13,724 bases of DNA from positions 1-13,724 of the forward strand of contig CAKPKZ010000030.1 of NCBI GenBank assembly GCA_934167435.1, written 5' to 3'. The DNA is from an uncultured Clostridia bacterium. GTDB lineage: Bacteria > Bacillota > Clostridia > TANB77 > CAG-508. Below the pieces are notes generated by a model. That model made no database searches, was not told the origin of the DNA, and worked only from the letters and a program-made list of their open reading frames with translations. Each line of letters begins with the position of its first letter. Position 1 is the stretch's first letter. A program made the position numbers and the translations under genes. Positions 6,914-13,245 of the stretch are shown here, piece after piece.

Positions 6914-6934
6914 CTCCAATCTTTTAAAATTGGA
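6914..6934 (-). promoter_or_regulatory. Ribosome-binding-site hairpin of the sigma-like gene
   Basis: On the minus strand TCCAAT (complement of 6929-6934) can pair with ATTGGA (complement of 6915-6920), and the latter contains the GGA of the GGAG ribosome binding site (6914-6917). The 6-bp stem with an 8-base loop could mask translation initiation at 6906. Confidence 0.4.
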
Positions 6935-6957
6935 CAATGCCATAAAACAAAGAAAGA

Positions 6958-6988
6958 ATTATAATTTATGTATTTATATAATTATCAA
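6958..6988 (-). promoter_or_regulatory. Candidate promoter of the sigma/HTH operon
   Basis: On the minus strand TTGATA (6983-6988) and TATAAT (6958-6963) are both near consensus but have a 19-base spacer, longer than optimal. It would start transcription about 40 bases before the sigma-like gene. Confidence 0.45.
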
Positions 6989-7167
6989 TTCTAACTTCTA
7001 CATATTCATCCCTTCAAACAATAATCTAAAATAAAATTCAATTATTAAGTTCGTAAAATAATCTTAAGTGTATTACCTAGTTTTCTTTAGATAATTCCTT
7101 CTTCATTTTAGACTATTGTCCGTGCTTATATATATAACACAATTAAGTAAAGCCAACTTATTTTGGC
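6989..7167. other. Divergent intergenic region without a recognisable gene
   Basis: This AT-rich stretch lies between the minus-strand sigma operon and the plus-strand Spo0A-like gene. I see no convincing reading frame. The only clear structure is a short dyad, GCCAA-CTTATT-TTGGC, at 7152-7167, which abuts the tandem repeats at 7168. Confidence 0.5.
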
Positions 7168-7227
7168 TACATATGGGTTAAAAAGAGTACATAAGAGCTA
7201 AAAAGTGTACATTTGGGTTAACTTTTT
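7168..7227 (+). repeat. Three tandem 20-bp repeats upstream of the Spo0A-like gene
   Basis: Units at 7168-7187, 7188-7207 and 7208-7227 all begin TACAT. Units 1 and 2 share the pattern TACATwwGrGyTAAAAAGwG; unit 3 keeps the first half (TACATTTGGGTTAA) and then becomes CTTTTT. The 20-bp phase, about two helical turns, suggests cooperative binding of a regulator or replication protein. The array ends 35 bases before the promoter at 7262. Confidence 0.75.
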
Positions 7228-7261
7228 ACAAATATTTTATGTAATGTAGCCTGCGTATATA

Positions 7262-7290
7262 TTGAAAATACAGAGTTTCAGTGATATAAT
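7262..7290 (+). promoter_or_regulatory. Near-consensus promoter of the Spo0A-like gene
   Basis: TTGAAA (7262-7267), a 17-base spacer and a perfect TATAAT (7285-7290). Transcription would start at about 7297, with GAGGTAAGG before the ATG at 7351. The tandem repeats just upstream are placed as activator or repressor sites. Confidence 0.75.
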
Positions 7291-7350
7291 ATCAATAATT
7301 TAATACTTATTCAGATCTTAGCAAATGATATTATGTTTGAGGTAAGGTAA

Positions 7351-8071
7351 ATGAAAACGACCATTTTAGTTGCAGAAGATAATGAATCTTTATTCAAGCA
7401 TTATCGAGAAATTATTGCAGAAGATGAATCATTTGAATTAGTTGGATATGCTAAGGATGGACAAACTGCTTTGGAAATGTACAAAGAATTTAAACCTGAT
7501 ATTTTTATATTAGATTTAGGATTACCAAAGATGACTCGGTTTAGAGGTATTAAATGAACTTACAATATATGAGAGAAGCAAAAGAAAATGTAATGTAATT
7601 GTAGTTTCAGGAGATGAGAAATTACGATTAGAATTATTAAATACAAAAAAAGTTTATGAGATTTTTCCAAAACCCACTGACCTTGATTTACTGAAAAGGT
7701 CAATAGACAAATTAAGAGATGAATTAACTTTGGAAGAATTTCCAAAAGAAAAGTTTTATGGTATTCTTTTACAATTGAATTTGAATCCTTATTCTCATAA
7801 TGTTAAAGTGTTAAATGAAGCAATAGAATTGTGCTATTTTAATGAGTACTTACTTGATAATTTAACAGCTATACACAAAACGATTGCCTACAAAAAAGGG
7901 TGTTCCCCTGAAAAAATTAAATCATGTTTAAGAGGAACCACAAAAAACTTGAACAGAAATAATTCCCCTCAAACTTTAAATAAATTCTTTTATATCGATG
8001 ATACTAAAAGACAACCTGAAGTTTCAACAAAGCATTTTATGAATGGATTATTAATAGCTTTGAAGAAATAA
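7351..8071 (+). pseudogene. Spo0A-like response regulator (receiver plus Spo0A C-terminal domain), one-base frameshift
   Basis: The receiver domain has the acidic pocket (VAEDNE), the phospho-acceptor region (IFILDLGLPKM), the Ser/Thr switch (VVSGDE) and the conserved Lys (FPKP). After a linker comes a Spo0A_C-like domain, KFYGILLQLNLNPYSHNVKV to IKSCLRGTTKNLNR, so the protein would be a phosphorylation-controlled transcription factor of about 239 residues, close to Spo0A length. The frame breaks at 7531-7550: removing the C at 7537 turns MTRFRGIK-stop into MTGLEVLNELT and reads through to 8071. As it stands only a receiver fragment (7351-7557) is made. The recognition helix differs clearly from canonical Spo0A, so this is a paralogue rather than the host Spo0A. 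It is the only plus-strand gene within the element, and no histidine kinase is nearby. Confidence 0.85.
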
Positions 8072-8111
8072 CTATCCCATAGAAATTACTCTATGGGATA
8101 GTTATTTTTTA
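8070..8111 (+). terminator. Strong rho-independent terminator after the Spo0A-like gene
   Basis: AACTATCCCATAGA (8070-8083) pairs perfectly over 14 bp with TCTATGGGATAGTT (8090-8103), with a 6-base loop and a T6 run. The stem overlaps the stop codon. It may also act on the convergent minus-strand mobilization transcript. Confidence 0.9.
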
Positions 8112-8304
8112 TTCTTTATAACTTTAATTTACTATAAAATTGATATAAATAAAATCGAATCAAATACTAGAGTTGTTAGAAATTATGTATTATTTAACTT
8201 TTCTTTGTAGCATAATATATTTCTTTTATAGGTATTACAGCAAAAAAACAGCATTAAATTAATAAGTTTTTTGCATAGCAATTTTTTATTATTTTTTAGC
8301 CAAA

Positions 8305-9063
8305 TTACATATCTTTTTCCATACCTTCTAATGCTTTATTTACAAAGTTTTGTGTATTTTCTGTATTTATTGCATTTAAGTACATTTCTTCGTTTTGGTA
8401 CAATTCTTTTAAATTTTCCTTGTAATCATAAATTTCATTTCTTGACATTTTTCCCAATAGAGTTTTTGAAACATCTTTAATTTCATACATTGCTTTCAAT
8501 TCTTCTTTAAAAACCCCTTTAGCAATTAAAGATTTTATTTGTTTAAAATTAATAAATGGTTTTCTTTTTACAGACATGTCTTGATTTTTGTTCCATACTA
8601 TTAAATGACAATGTGGTTTGTCCTTTTTTGCGTGAAAAGCTGCAACCCATTCTAAATTGTTTAGTGGTATTTTAAAAGCTCTTGAAATTTCAGGCATTTT
8701 CTCCTCTAATAACTCTTTCCAAGCCTTTTTATTACAATACCCATGTTCCACAGCATCTTCATTTTTTAAAGAAATTACTGTTTTAAATACATCAATATTC
8801 TTTTTTGAAATTGCTTGAATATGATTTTTTATTATATCTAATTCTAATAATTCAATTTCATCTGTATCTAATATATTTCCAAATAGTCCATGTATTTCAA
8901 ATCCTGTATCTACTCCACTTCTTGTTGCAATATAATCTGCATGTATTTTATCTATATGTGCTTGTAAATTTTGTGGTCTTCCTTTTCCATTATATTTTGC
9001 ATAAATTTCTTTTCTATTAAGCCATTTGAATATTATCCCACCTTTGTATCTATCAACTTCCAT
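8305..9063 (-). CDS. MobL-type (MOBP-like) relaxase, short at the C-terminus, 252 aa
   Basis: It would nick one strand at oriT and pilot the transferred strand. The metal-binding histidine triad is present: His144, His151 and His153 in AAFHAKKDKPHCHLIVWNK. The upstream block DYIATRSGVDTG (43-54) is the conserved N-terminal signature, and Tyr44 in it is a candidate active-site residue. Relaxases of this group are usually considerably longer, with a C-terminal part missing here: the frame ends at MEKDM, and the roughly 190 bases before the convergent terminator encode no continuation. The nuclease core looks intact, so it may still nick, or it is a truncated relic. The start follows AGGAG/AGGG overlapping the stop of the accessory gene, implying coupled translation. 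Confidence 0.8.
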   Translation of the reverse strand: MEVDRYKGGIIFKWLNRKEIYAKYNGKGRPQNLQAHIDKIHADYIATRSGVDTGFEIHGLFGNILDTDEIELLELDIIKNHIQAISKKNIDVFKTVISLKNEDAVEHGYCNKKAWKELLEEKMPEISRAFKIPLNNLEWVAAFHAKKDKPHCHLIVWNKNQDMSVKRKPFINFKQIKSLIAKGVFKEELKAMYEIKDVSKTLLGKMSRNEIYDYKENLKELYQNEEMYLNAINTENTQNFVNKALEGMEKDM

Positions 9064-9079
9064 TTTTCAATCCCTACTC

Positions 9080-9547
9080 CTAAATAATATTATCAAAATC
9101 TAAATCTTCTGGTATCATTTGAGTTATATCTTCATTTAAAAAACGATTTTTTACAGCTCCATAAGCTAATTTATTTGCTAAATCTATTTTTTCTTTTAGG
9201 AACTGTTTACTATCTTCTGATTCACATATTTTTGCTAATAAATATGCTTGCAAAAATAATGATGCATATGATGACTTGCTTGATTTTGCAAGTAACATAA
9301 GCATCCTTTCAAACCTTTTTCCTAATTGCATTTCTATTGCTTTTGCCATTGTCTCAGTAATTGTATCGACATCTTCTTTTAGCATTTTCACCTTAAAAAA
9401 TTCATTTAAAGCAACATTTACAATTTCGCTTTCGCTCATATTTCCTTTTGCCTTATATCTTACAACTTTCTCTTTTAAACTTTTAGGAATTACAGCATAT
9501 ATTTTTTCACTTTTTACTTGTTTTATGATTTTTGGTTCTTTTTCCAT
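9080..9547 (-). CDS. Relaxosome accessory protein with RHH-like N-terminus, 155 aa
   Basis: Located 16 bases upstream of the relaxase gene with the ribosome binding site of that gene overlapping its stop, so they form one operon. The segment IYAVIPKSLKEKVVRYKAKG, then MSESEIVNVALNEFFK, fits a ribbon-helix-helix DNA-binding domain: a strand followed by two helices. The rest is helical. By position and size it is a MobC-like accessory that would bind oriT near the hairpins at 9588-9710. AAAGGAAA lies 9 bases before the ATG. The family assignment is by pattern and context. Confidence 0.65.
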   Translation of the reverse strand: MEKEPKIIKQVKSEKIYAVIPKSLKEKVVRYKAKGNMSESEIVNVALNEFFKVKMLKEDVDTITETMAKAIEMQLGKRFERMLMLLAKSSKSSYASLFLQAYLLAKICESEDSKQFLKEKIDLANKLAYGAVKNRFLNEDITQMIPEDLDFDNII

Positions 9548-9587
9548 AATATAAAGTTTCCTTTCTCTTTTTTCTAAATATAAAATT

Positions 9588-9665
9588 GCTAAAGGCAGGA
9601 AAGTGATGCAGAGTGCATCACGAACACACTTAGAAAAACAAGTTTTCTAGTTCTCTGCCTTTAGC
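9588..9665 (+). repeat. 78-nt structured repeat, copy A (candidate oriT/parS or structured RNA)
   Basis: Outer arms GCTAAAGGCAG (9588-9598) and CTGCCTTTAGC (9655-9665) are perfectly complementary (11 bp). Inside are two hairpins: GTGATGCA-GAG-TGCATCAC (9603-9621) and TAGAAAA-ACAAG-TTTTCTA (9631-9649). A folded strand forms a three-way junction. An inverted, 92% identical copy of equal length lies at 11487-11564. Copy A is in the gap between parB and the mobilization operon, the usual oriT position. Confidence 0.85.
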
Positions 9666-9687
9666 TAAAAAGTTAGGAAGAAATGCA

Positions 9688-9712
9688 GTATTCTACATTG
9701 TGTAGAATACTA
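9688..9712. terminator. Hairpin at the parB stop codon, possible terminator
   Basis: GTATTCTACA (9688-9697), loop TTG, TGTAGAATAC (9701-9710): a perfect 10-bp stem abutting the parB stop (9710-9712). The T-run is good only on the plus strand (TAGTTTTTTA); in the parB direction the tail is TGCATTTCTT, so it is a weak terminator or an oriT-associated hairpin. Confidence 0.55.
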
Positions 9713-10855
9713 GTTTTTTATGTATGTTTCTTCTAAACTATAAATAATTTTCCTTTTTAACTCGTCTGTATCGTTTATTATTCCAAAATATCTATCAATT
9801 TCATCACTATAAAATTTAACATATACACAATCTTCTCTATTTTCATCTGCTTTTTTTCTAAGTTTTATTAGATCCAGCATTTCTTCTTTTACCAAAAAAT
9901 TAAAATAGTCTTCTCTCTTGCATCTTTCAGATTCTTTTCTTATTTTTTGTGCCATATTATCATTAATTTTTATATTATCTTTTATTATTTCTGCTACAAA
10001 TTTTTGCTCCTCGTTTGGTAAAAAACTTAATTTTTCCCCAACTGTTAATGATAGTTTCCCTTTATCTGCAAAATCTTGTAAAACTGGTATTAAATATGTA
10101 AGTCTTAAATATCTTTGAATACTTGCATTACTTGTTTTTTCTTCTTTCATTAGTGTACTTAATGCTCCAACATTATCTTTTTTTACTTCTTCAAACATTG
10201 AAGATTTTATATTTCTTTTCTTGTAAGTGTCATATTTGATTTTATAAGCCCTTGCCCTTTCCATTGGCGAAATTTTATCTCTAGTACATAAGTTTGTATC
10301 TATTAAATAAATTTTAGCCTCGTCATCTGTTAAATTTTCTTTTATAATGCAAGGGTATTTATTTATTCCTAATTCCCTTGCACATCTTCTACGATTATGT
10401 CCTGCTAAAATTTGATATTTTCCATCTTTAATTGGTCTTACTATTAATGGTTGCATTATACCATTAATTCTTATACTTTCTATCATTTCCTTTTTCTTAT
10501 ATTCATCATATAATTTAAAAGGTTGGTTTGGATAATCTTCTAATTTTGAATCTTCAATAATAGTAGCCATAATTTTTGTTTCTTTTGTTGGCTTGACTTG
10601 TTTTTGTGTTTCTCCATCTTCAATAGCAATATCTATTTCATCAACTACATACTCATTATTATCAACTGGTTTTGGATCTTCTATATAGTCAAAACCTAAT
10701 GCTTCTTTTATTTCTTCTGCAGTTATAAATCTATCATCTGCTAATTTTAAAATTTCTGCTTTAGTCATCTTTTGTTCAAGTCTCTCTTTTGCTTTTATAA
10801 GCTCTTGTTTTTTATAGTGATTCATTAGCACTTCATTTGTAAAATCTATCTCCAT
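9710..10855 (-). CDS. ParB/Spo0J-like protein, 381 aa
   Basis: Residues about 98-210 form a ParB N-terminal domain: DYPNQPFKLYDEYKKKEMIE, MQPLIVRPI and the box AGHNRRRCARELG (151-163), followed by the Arg-rich helix region (DTNLCTRDKISPMERARAYK). This corresponds to the nucleotide-binding and clamp-forming part of ParB proteins. An HTH-like and helical C-terminal half follows (KLSLTVGEKLSFLPNEEQ). No ParA is encoded nearby, as in many element-borne ParB-like proteins that act in regulation or element maintenance. The start at 10855 is preferred because AAGGAGAG lies about 10 bases upstream; an ATT/ATG-like extension to 10960 overlaps the preceding gene and lacks a site. The gene and two small upstream genes are flanked by the inverted 78-nt repeats, so these may be its target sites (inference). 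Confidence 0.88.
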   Translation of the reverse strand: MEIDFTNEVLMNHYKKQELIKAKERLEQKMTKAEILKLADDRFITAEEIKEALGFDYIEDPKPVDNNEYVVDEIDIAIEDGETQKQVKPTKETKIMATIIEDSKLEDYPNQPFKLYDEYKKKEMIESIRINGIMQPLIVRPIKDGKYQILAGHNRRRCARELGINKYPCIIKENLTDDEAKIYLIDTNLCTRDKISPMERARAYKIKYDTYKKRNIKSSMFEEVKKDNVGALSTLMKEEKTSNASIQRYLRLTYLIPVLQDFADKGKLSLTVGEKLSFLPNEEQKFVAEIIKDNIKINDNMAQKIRKESERCKREDYFNFLVKEEMLDLIKLRKKADENREDCVYVKFYSDEIDRYFGIINDTDELKRKIIYSLEETYIKN

Positions 10856-10907
10856 CTTAAAAATACTCTCCTTAAATTTAGATTTTCCCCTTGATGTGTG
10901 ATTAATT

Positions 10908-11090
10908 TTATACTTCAATTTTATGTTTGCATCTTTTAAAATTACATTTCTTTTCTGCAATATCTTTAGGTTCTAGATAGCATTTATGTAATTCACAATA
11001 TGCAACAGCTTTATTCTTTTGAACTAATCTTCCAAATATGTAAATTTCTTTTGTTTCATTCGGTCGTTTTCTTTTATTTTTTCTTGCCAT
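10908..11090 (-). CDS. Small zinc-finger-like protein, 60 aa
   Basis: Very basic N-terminus (MARKNKRKRPNETKE) followed by a Cys/His arrangement CELHKCYL, then KKC and CKHK, which could bind one zinc ion. Likely a nucleic-acid-binding auxiliary protein. The start is supported by CGGAGGAATAAATAT before the ATG. It follows the gene at 11126-11428 and precedes parB, consistent with one operon. The exact family is not recognised. Confidence 0.75.
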   Translation of the reverse strand: MARKNKRKRPNETKEIYIFGRLVQKNKAVAYCELHKCYLEPKDIAEKKCNFKRCKHKIEV

Positions 11091-11125
11091 ATATTTATTC
11101 CTCCGTATTTTATAAAGAGCTATTA

Positions 11126-11428
11126 TTAAATTTCTTCTTCTTCGGATTCTTCTACTTTAATTCCATAATTTTCAATTTCGTACTCATGTAATCTGTGTTC
11201 TTCTAAATCTTCTAAAATCAAATTTATTTTTTCGCTTGTGTACTTTTCACAATACATATCTATAATCTCTTCTCTATATAATCTTCCAAATTGATATAAG
11301 ATATAATTTAAAGTTTGCTCTGGGCTTACTTTTTCTAATAAATTTAATAAATCTTTTCCTATATCATTTAACTCAAACTGCTTAATAAATTCTTTTTTCC
11401 AAAAATTAATACCCATTTTAGTTTTCAT
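11126..11428 (-). CDS. Small acidic protein of unknown function, 100 aa
   Basis: Helical, soluble, with a strongly acidic C-terminus (KVEESEEEEI). No family is recognised. GGAGG lies 10 bases before the ATG at 11428; a second ATG at 11416 is possible. It is first in the apparent operon with the zinc-finger-like gene and parB, and copy B of the 78-nt repeat (11487-11564) sits directly upstream. Confidence 0.7.
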   Translation of the reverse strand: MKTKMGINFWKKEFIKQFELNDIGKDLLNLLEKVSPEQTLNYILYQFGRLYREEIIDMYCEKYTSEKINLILEDLEEHRLHEYEIENYGIKVEESEEEEI

Positions 11429-11486
11429 CTGTATTTTTCCTCCACTTTTTTCTTATTTTTTCTCTGCAAAAACTCTTAATTTTGCT

Positions 11487-11564
11487 GCTAAAAGCAGAGT
11501 ACTAGAAAACTTGTTTTTCTAAGTGTATTCGTGATGCAAACTGCATCACTATCCTGCCTTTAGC
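11487..11564 (-). repeat. 78-nt structured repeat, copy B (inverted relative to copy A)
   Basis: Read on the minus strand it aligns without gaps to copy A with six differences in 78. Two fall in the hairpin loop (GAG to GTT), one changes a G-C pair of the closing stem to G-T, tolerated in RNA or single-stranded DNA as a wobble, and the rest lie outside stems. Both inner hairpins are unchanged. Left-flank similarity (ATAAAA-TTGCT) extends slightly beyond the arms, which argues against a simple MITE insertion. An extra competing arm, CTCTGC (11462-11467) with GCAGAG (11494-11499), is present beside this copy. Confidence 0.85.
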
Positions 11565-11593
11565 AATTTTTATAATTAGAGCTATTTTATATA

Positions 11594-12151
11594 TTAAGCC
11601 CTTTTATGCCGAAAAAAATAAGGAGCCAAATCTTTAATTAATTTGTCCTTATCTGTATAAAAGGTTCTTTCTACTTCGTAATTATCATAAATAAATTCTG
11701 ATTGTTTTTTTCCCTTAATATATAATTCTTTTAGTATAATTCGTTTTCTGGTTTCAATTTTATCTTTTGTTTTACCACTTAAATAATTATTAAAAACTCT
11801 ATTTATAAAATCTATAAATAGTTTTGTTTGATATTTACTTTTTAATAAACTTTCTAAATATAGTTCATCTTCTGAAAATAAACCAGTCATAATATTTTCT
11901 AATTCTTTATTATGAAATTCATCAGTTTCGTCTTTTAAAGTTTCTTTTTCTTTATCAGTTAATACAATATGTTCTGATAGTCTTTTATAATTTTTTAGTA
12001 TTTCTTCTGTTTTATTTAAAACTTCTTCATATTGAATTTCTTTAAATTCTTTTTTTGCCTGATCCATTTTCGTAGCAAATACTTTTCCAATTTCTTCTGT
12101 TACTTTCCTAACTAGATAATCTTTATATGTTTCTTTTTCTTGATTTTGCAT
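11594..12151 (-). CDS. Charged helical protein of unknown function, 185 aa
   Basis: Rich in Lys and Glu, predicted largely helical with coiled-coil-like stretches (KKEFKEIQYEEVLNKTEEIL, then NYKRLSEHIVLTDKEKE). No signal peptide or membrane segment. The family is not recognised. The start at 12151 is preferred because GGAG lies about 8 bases upstream; an upstream TTG at 12211 overlaps the end of the truncated methyltransferase and lacks a site. It belongs to the minus-strand block between the replication-like gene and the parB operon. Confidence 0.75.
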   Translation of the reverse strand: MQNQEKETYKDYLVRKVTEEIGKVFATKMDQAKKEFKEIQYEEVLNKTEEILKNYKRLSEHIVLTDKEKETLKDETDEFHNKELENIMTGLFSEDELYLESLLKSKYQTKLFIDFINRVFNNYLSGKTKDKIETRKRIILKELYIKGKKQSEFIYDNYEVERTFYTDKDKLIKDLAPYFFRHKRA

Positions 12152-12214
12152 ATTACTTACTCCTTTATTTTTTCGTATTTTTAGGTAATTTATTTTAATT
12201 TTTTTGTACAATCT

Positions 12215-12370
12215 TCAAAAATTTTCATCTACATTATGAATAGCGCAATAACTTTTTACTGCAAACTTGTCTATCTCTGAAAATCCTACTAATTCATAAG
12301 GTATATTTAAAACTTTTAAAGCCTTCTCAAATGCTCCTATTCCTGTAAATAAACTCAATAATCTTATCAT
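12215..12370 (-). pseudogene. Truncated DNA (cytosine-5) methyltransferase, N-terminal 51 codons
   Basis: MIRLLSLFTGIGAFEKALKV carries motif I of C5 DNA methyltransferases (FxGxG-type SAM-binding loop), followed by the expected motif II/III spacing (YELVGFSEIDKFAVKSYCAI). The frame stops after HNVDENF, so the catalytic Pro-Cys loop and target recognition domain are absent; the next gene starts within 65 bases. A good ribosome binding site (GGAG, 7 bases before the ATG) remains, so a 51-residue peptide could still be made. It is probably the stub left when a methyltransferase gene was deleted; the full-length version in a related element would protect incoming DNA from host restriction. Confidence 0.8.
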
Positions 12371-12395
12371 TTGTTTTCTCCATTTCTTTTGTATT

Positions 12396-12423
12396 TGAGC
12401 TATTATCGGTTATGAGCTATTAT
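12396..12423 (-). repeat. 11-bp direct repeat between the replication-like gene and the methyltransferase stub
   Basis: TGAGCTATTAT occurs at 12396-12406 and 12413-12423. Its core (AATAGCTC on the minus strand) also occurs at the gene junctions near 11117-11124 and 11578-11585. Function unknown. Confidence 0.6.
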
Positions 12424-12429
12424 GAATTT

Positions 12430-13245
12430 TTACCTTTCTTCTTCTGAATCCAAAGATTCACTTTCTATATTTTGTTTTTTGGGCATAAAAAAAGAAGAGC
12501 CTTCGTTCTTTAACAACTGCCCTTTTAAACTTTTATAAAAATAATTTGTAAAACTTATTATTTCATTATCTGTATTTTTGTATTCTTGCTCTCGCAATTT
12601 ACAATCATCATATAAACTTATTATTTTTTCTCGATTAATTTTATATAATAGATAACTTACATTTTCTTTTACAAGCATTGCTAATGAATAGCAAATAATT
12701 TTAATCTTTTCAATATTGTTCTCTTTCATAAATTGTAATGAATTTTCTGTATAAACCATTTCAAATTTATTTAGTATATGAATTATTTCGTTTTCAAAAT
12801 TTTCAAATTCATTTGGAATTTGCTTTTCTTTTTTTATAATATAATTAAATAATCTATCTATCTTATTAATACTTATAATATTATCTTGTGGTTTTTGCGA
12901 CATACCCTCTGTGGTATTTATCGAATAGGGGTATGTCTTATTTATCGTATAGGGTGTATCATTTGGATAGATTCTTCGTCTAATAATTTCATTTTTTTCA
13001 TTTCTAACTATATCAACATATACAAAACCTAGTTTGCTTAAATGAGATACCCATTCAGATATTGTATGAGCTTTTGCATTAAATAAATTTCCCAAATAAC
13101 TATTTGAAGCAAAACAATATCCTTCTTTATTTGATAACGCAGTTATTACTGCATATAATAACTTTTCATTGGCTCTTAAGTTTTCATTAAATAATACTGT
13201 TGCAGGTATTATTGCATAATAGCCAATTTTATTTTCTTCATTCAT
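12430..13245 (-). CDS. HTH (HTH_36-type) replication-initiator-like protein, 271 aa
   Basis: The N-terminal 100 residues match the winged-helix pattern of plasmid/phage replication proteins: YYAIIPATVLFNENLRANEK, LLYAVITALSN, GYCFASNSYLGNLFNAKAHT and WVSHLSKLGFVYVDIVRN. The middle contains two octapeptide repeats, PYTINKTY and PYSINTTE, encoded by 24-bp-spaced DNA repeats that look like iterons. The C-terminal 150 residues are helical. It probably initiates autonomous replication of the excised element by binding these repeats (inference). The start at 13245 (MNEENKIGYY) follows AAAGGGTG by about 12 bases and matches the usual start of the family; an ATG at 13269 has no ribosome binding site. 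It is the first gene of the element next to rlmD. Confidence 0.8.
   Translation of the reverse strand: MNEENKIGYYAIIPATVLFNENLRANEKLLYAVITALSNKEGYCFASNSYLGNLFNAKAHTISEWVSHLSKLGFVYVDIVRNEKNEIIRRRIYPNDTPYTINKTYPYSINTTEGMSQKPQDNIISINKIDRLFNYIIKKEKQIPNEFENFENEIIHILNKFEMVYTENSLQFMKENNIEKIKIICYSLAMLVKENVSYLLYKINREKIISLYDDCKLREQEYKNTDNEIISFTNYFYKSLKGQLLKNEGSSFFMPKKQNIESESLDSEEER
12899..12954. repeat. Iteron-like repeats and dyad inside the replication gene
   Basis: TATTTATCGAATAGGG (12915-12930) and TATTTATCGTATAGGG (12939-12954) differ at one base and start 24 bases apart. GACATACCC (12899-12907) and GGGTATGTC (12929-12937) form a perfect 9-bp inverted repeat around the first. They are in the coding frame and produce the repeated peptide in the protein. 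Confidence 0.75.

Noticed and set aside
7168..7227. Short CRISPR-like array
   Set aside because: Units are contiguous with no spacers and no cas genes are present.
9276..9554. Plus-strand frames rich in Phe/Leu/Ile opposite minus-strand genes
   Set aside because: Such frames, here and elsewhere, are antisense shadows of AT-rich coding genes with no ribosome binding sites.
9588..9665. Copy A/B of the 78-nt repeat as a MITE with 11-bp terminal inverted repeats
   Set aside because: No target-site duplication, similarity extends slightly beyond one arm, and no cognate transposase is present; a functional site is more likely, though not excluded.
9710..10960. Longer ParB start at 10960
   Set aside because: It overlaps the zinc-finger-like gene and lacks a ribosome binding site; the start at 10855 has AAGGAGAG.
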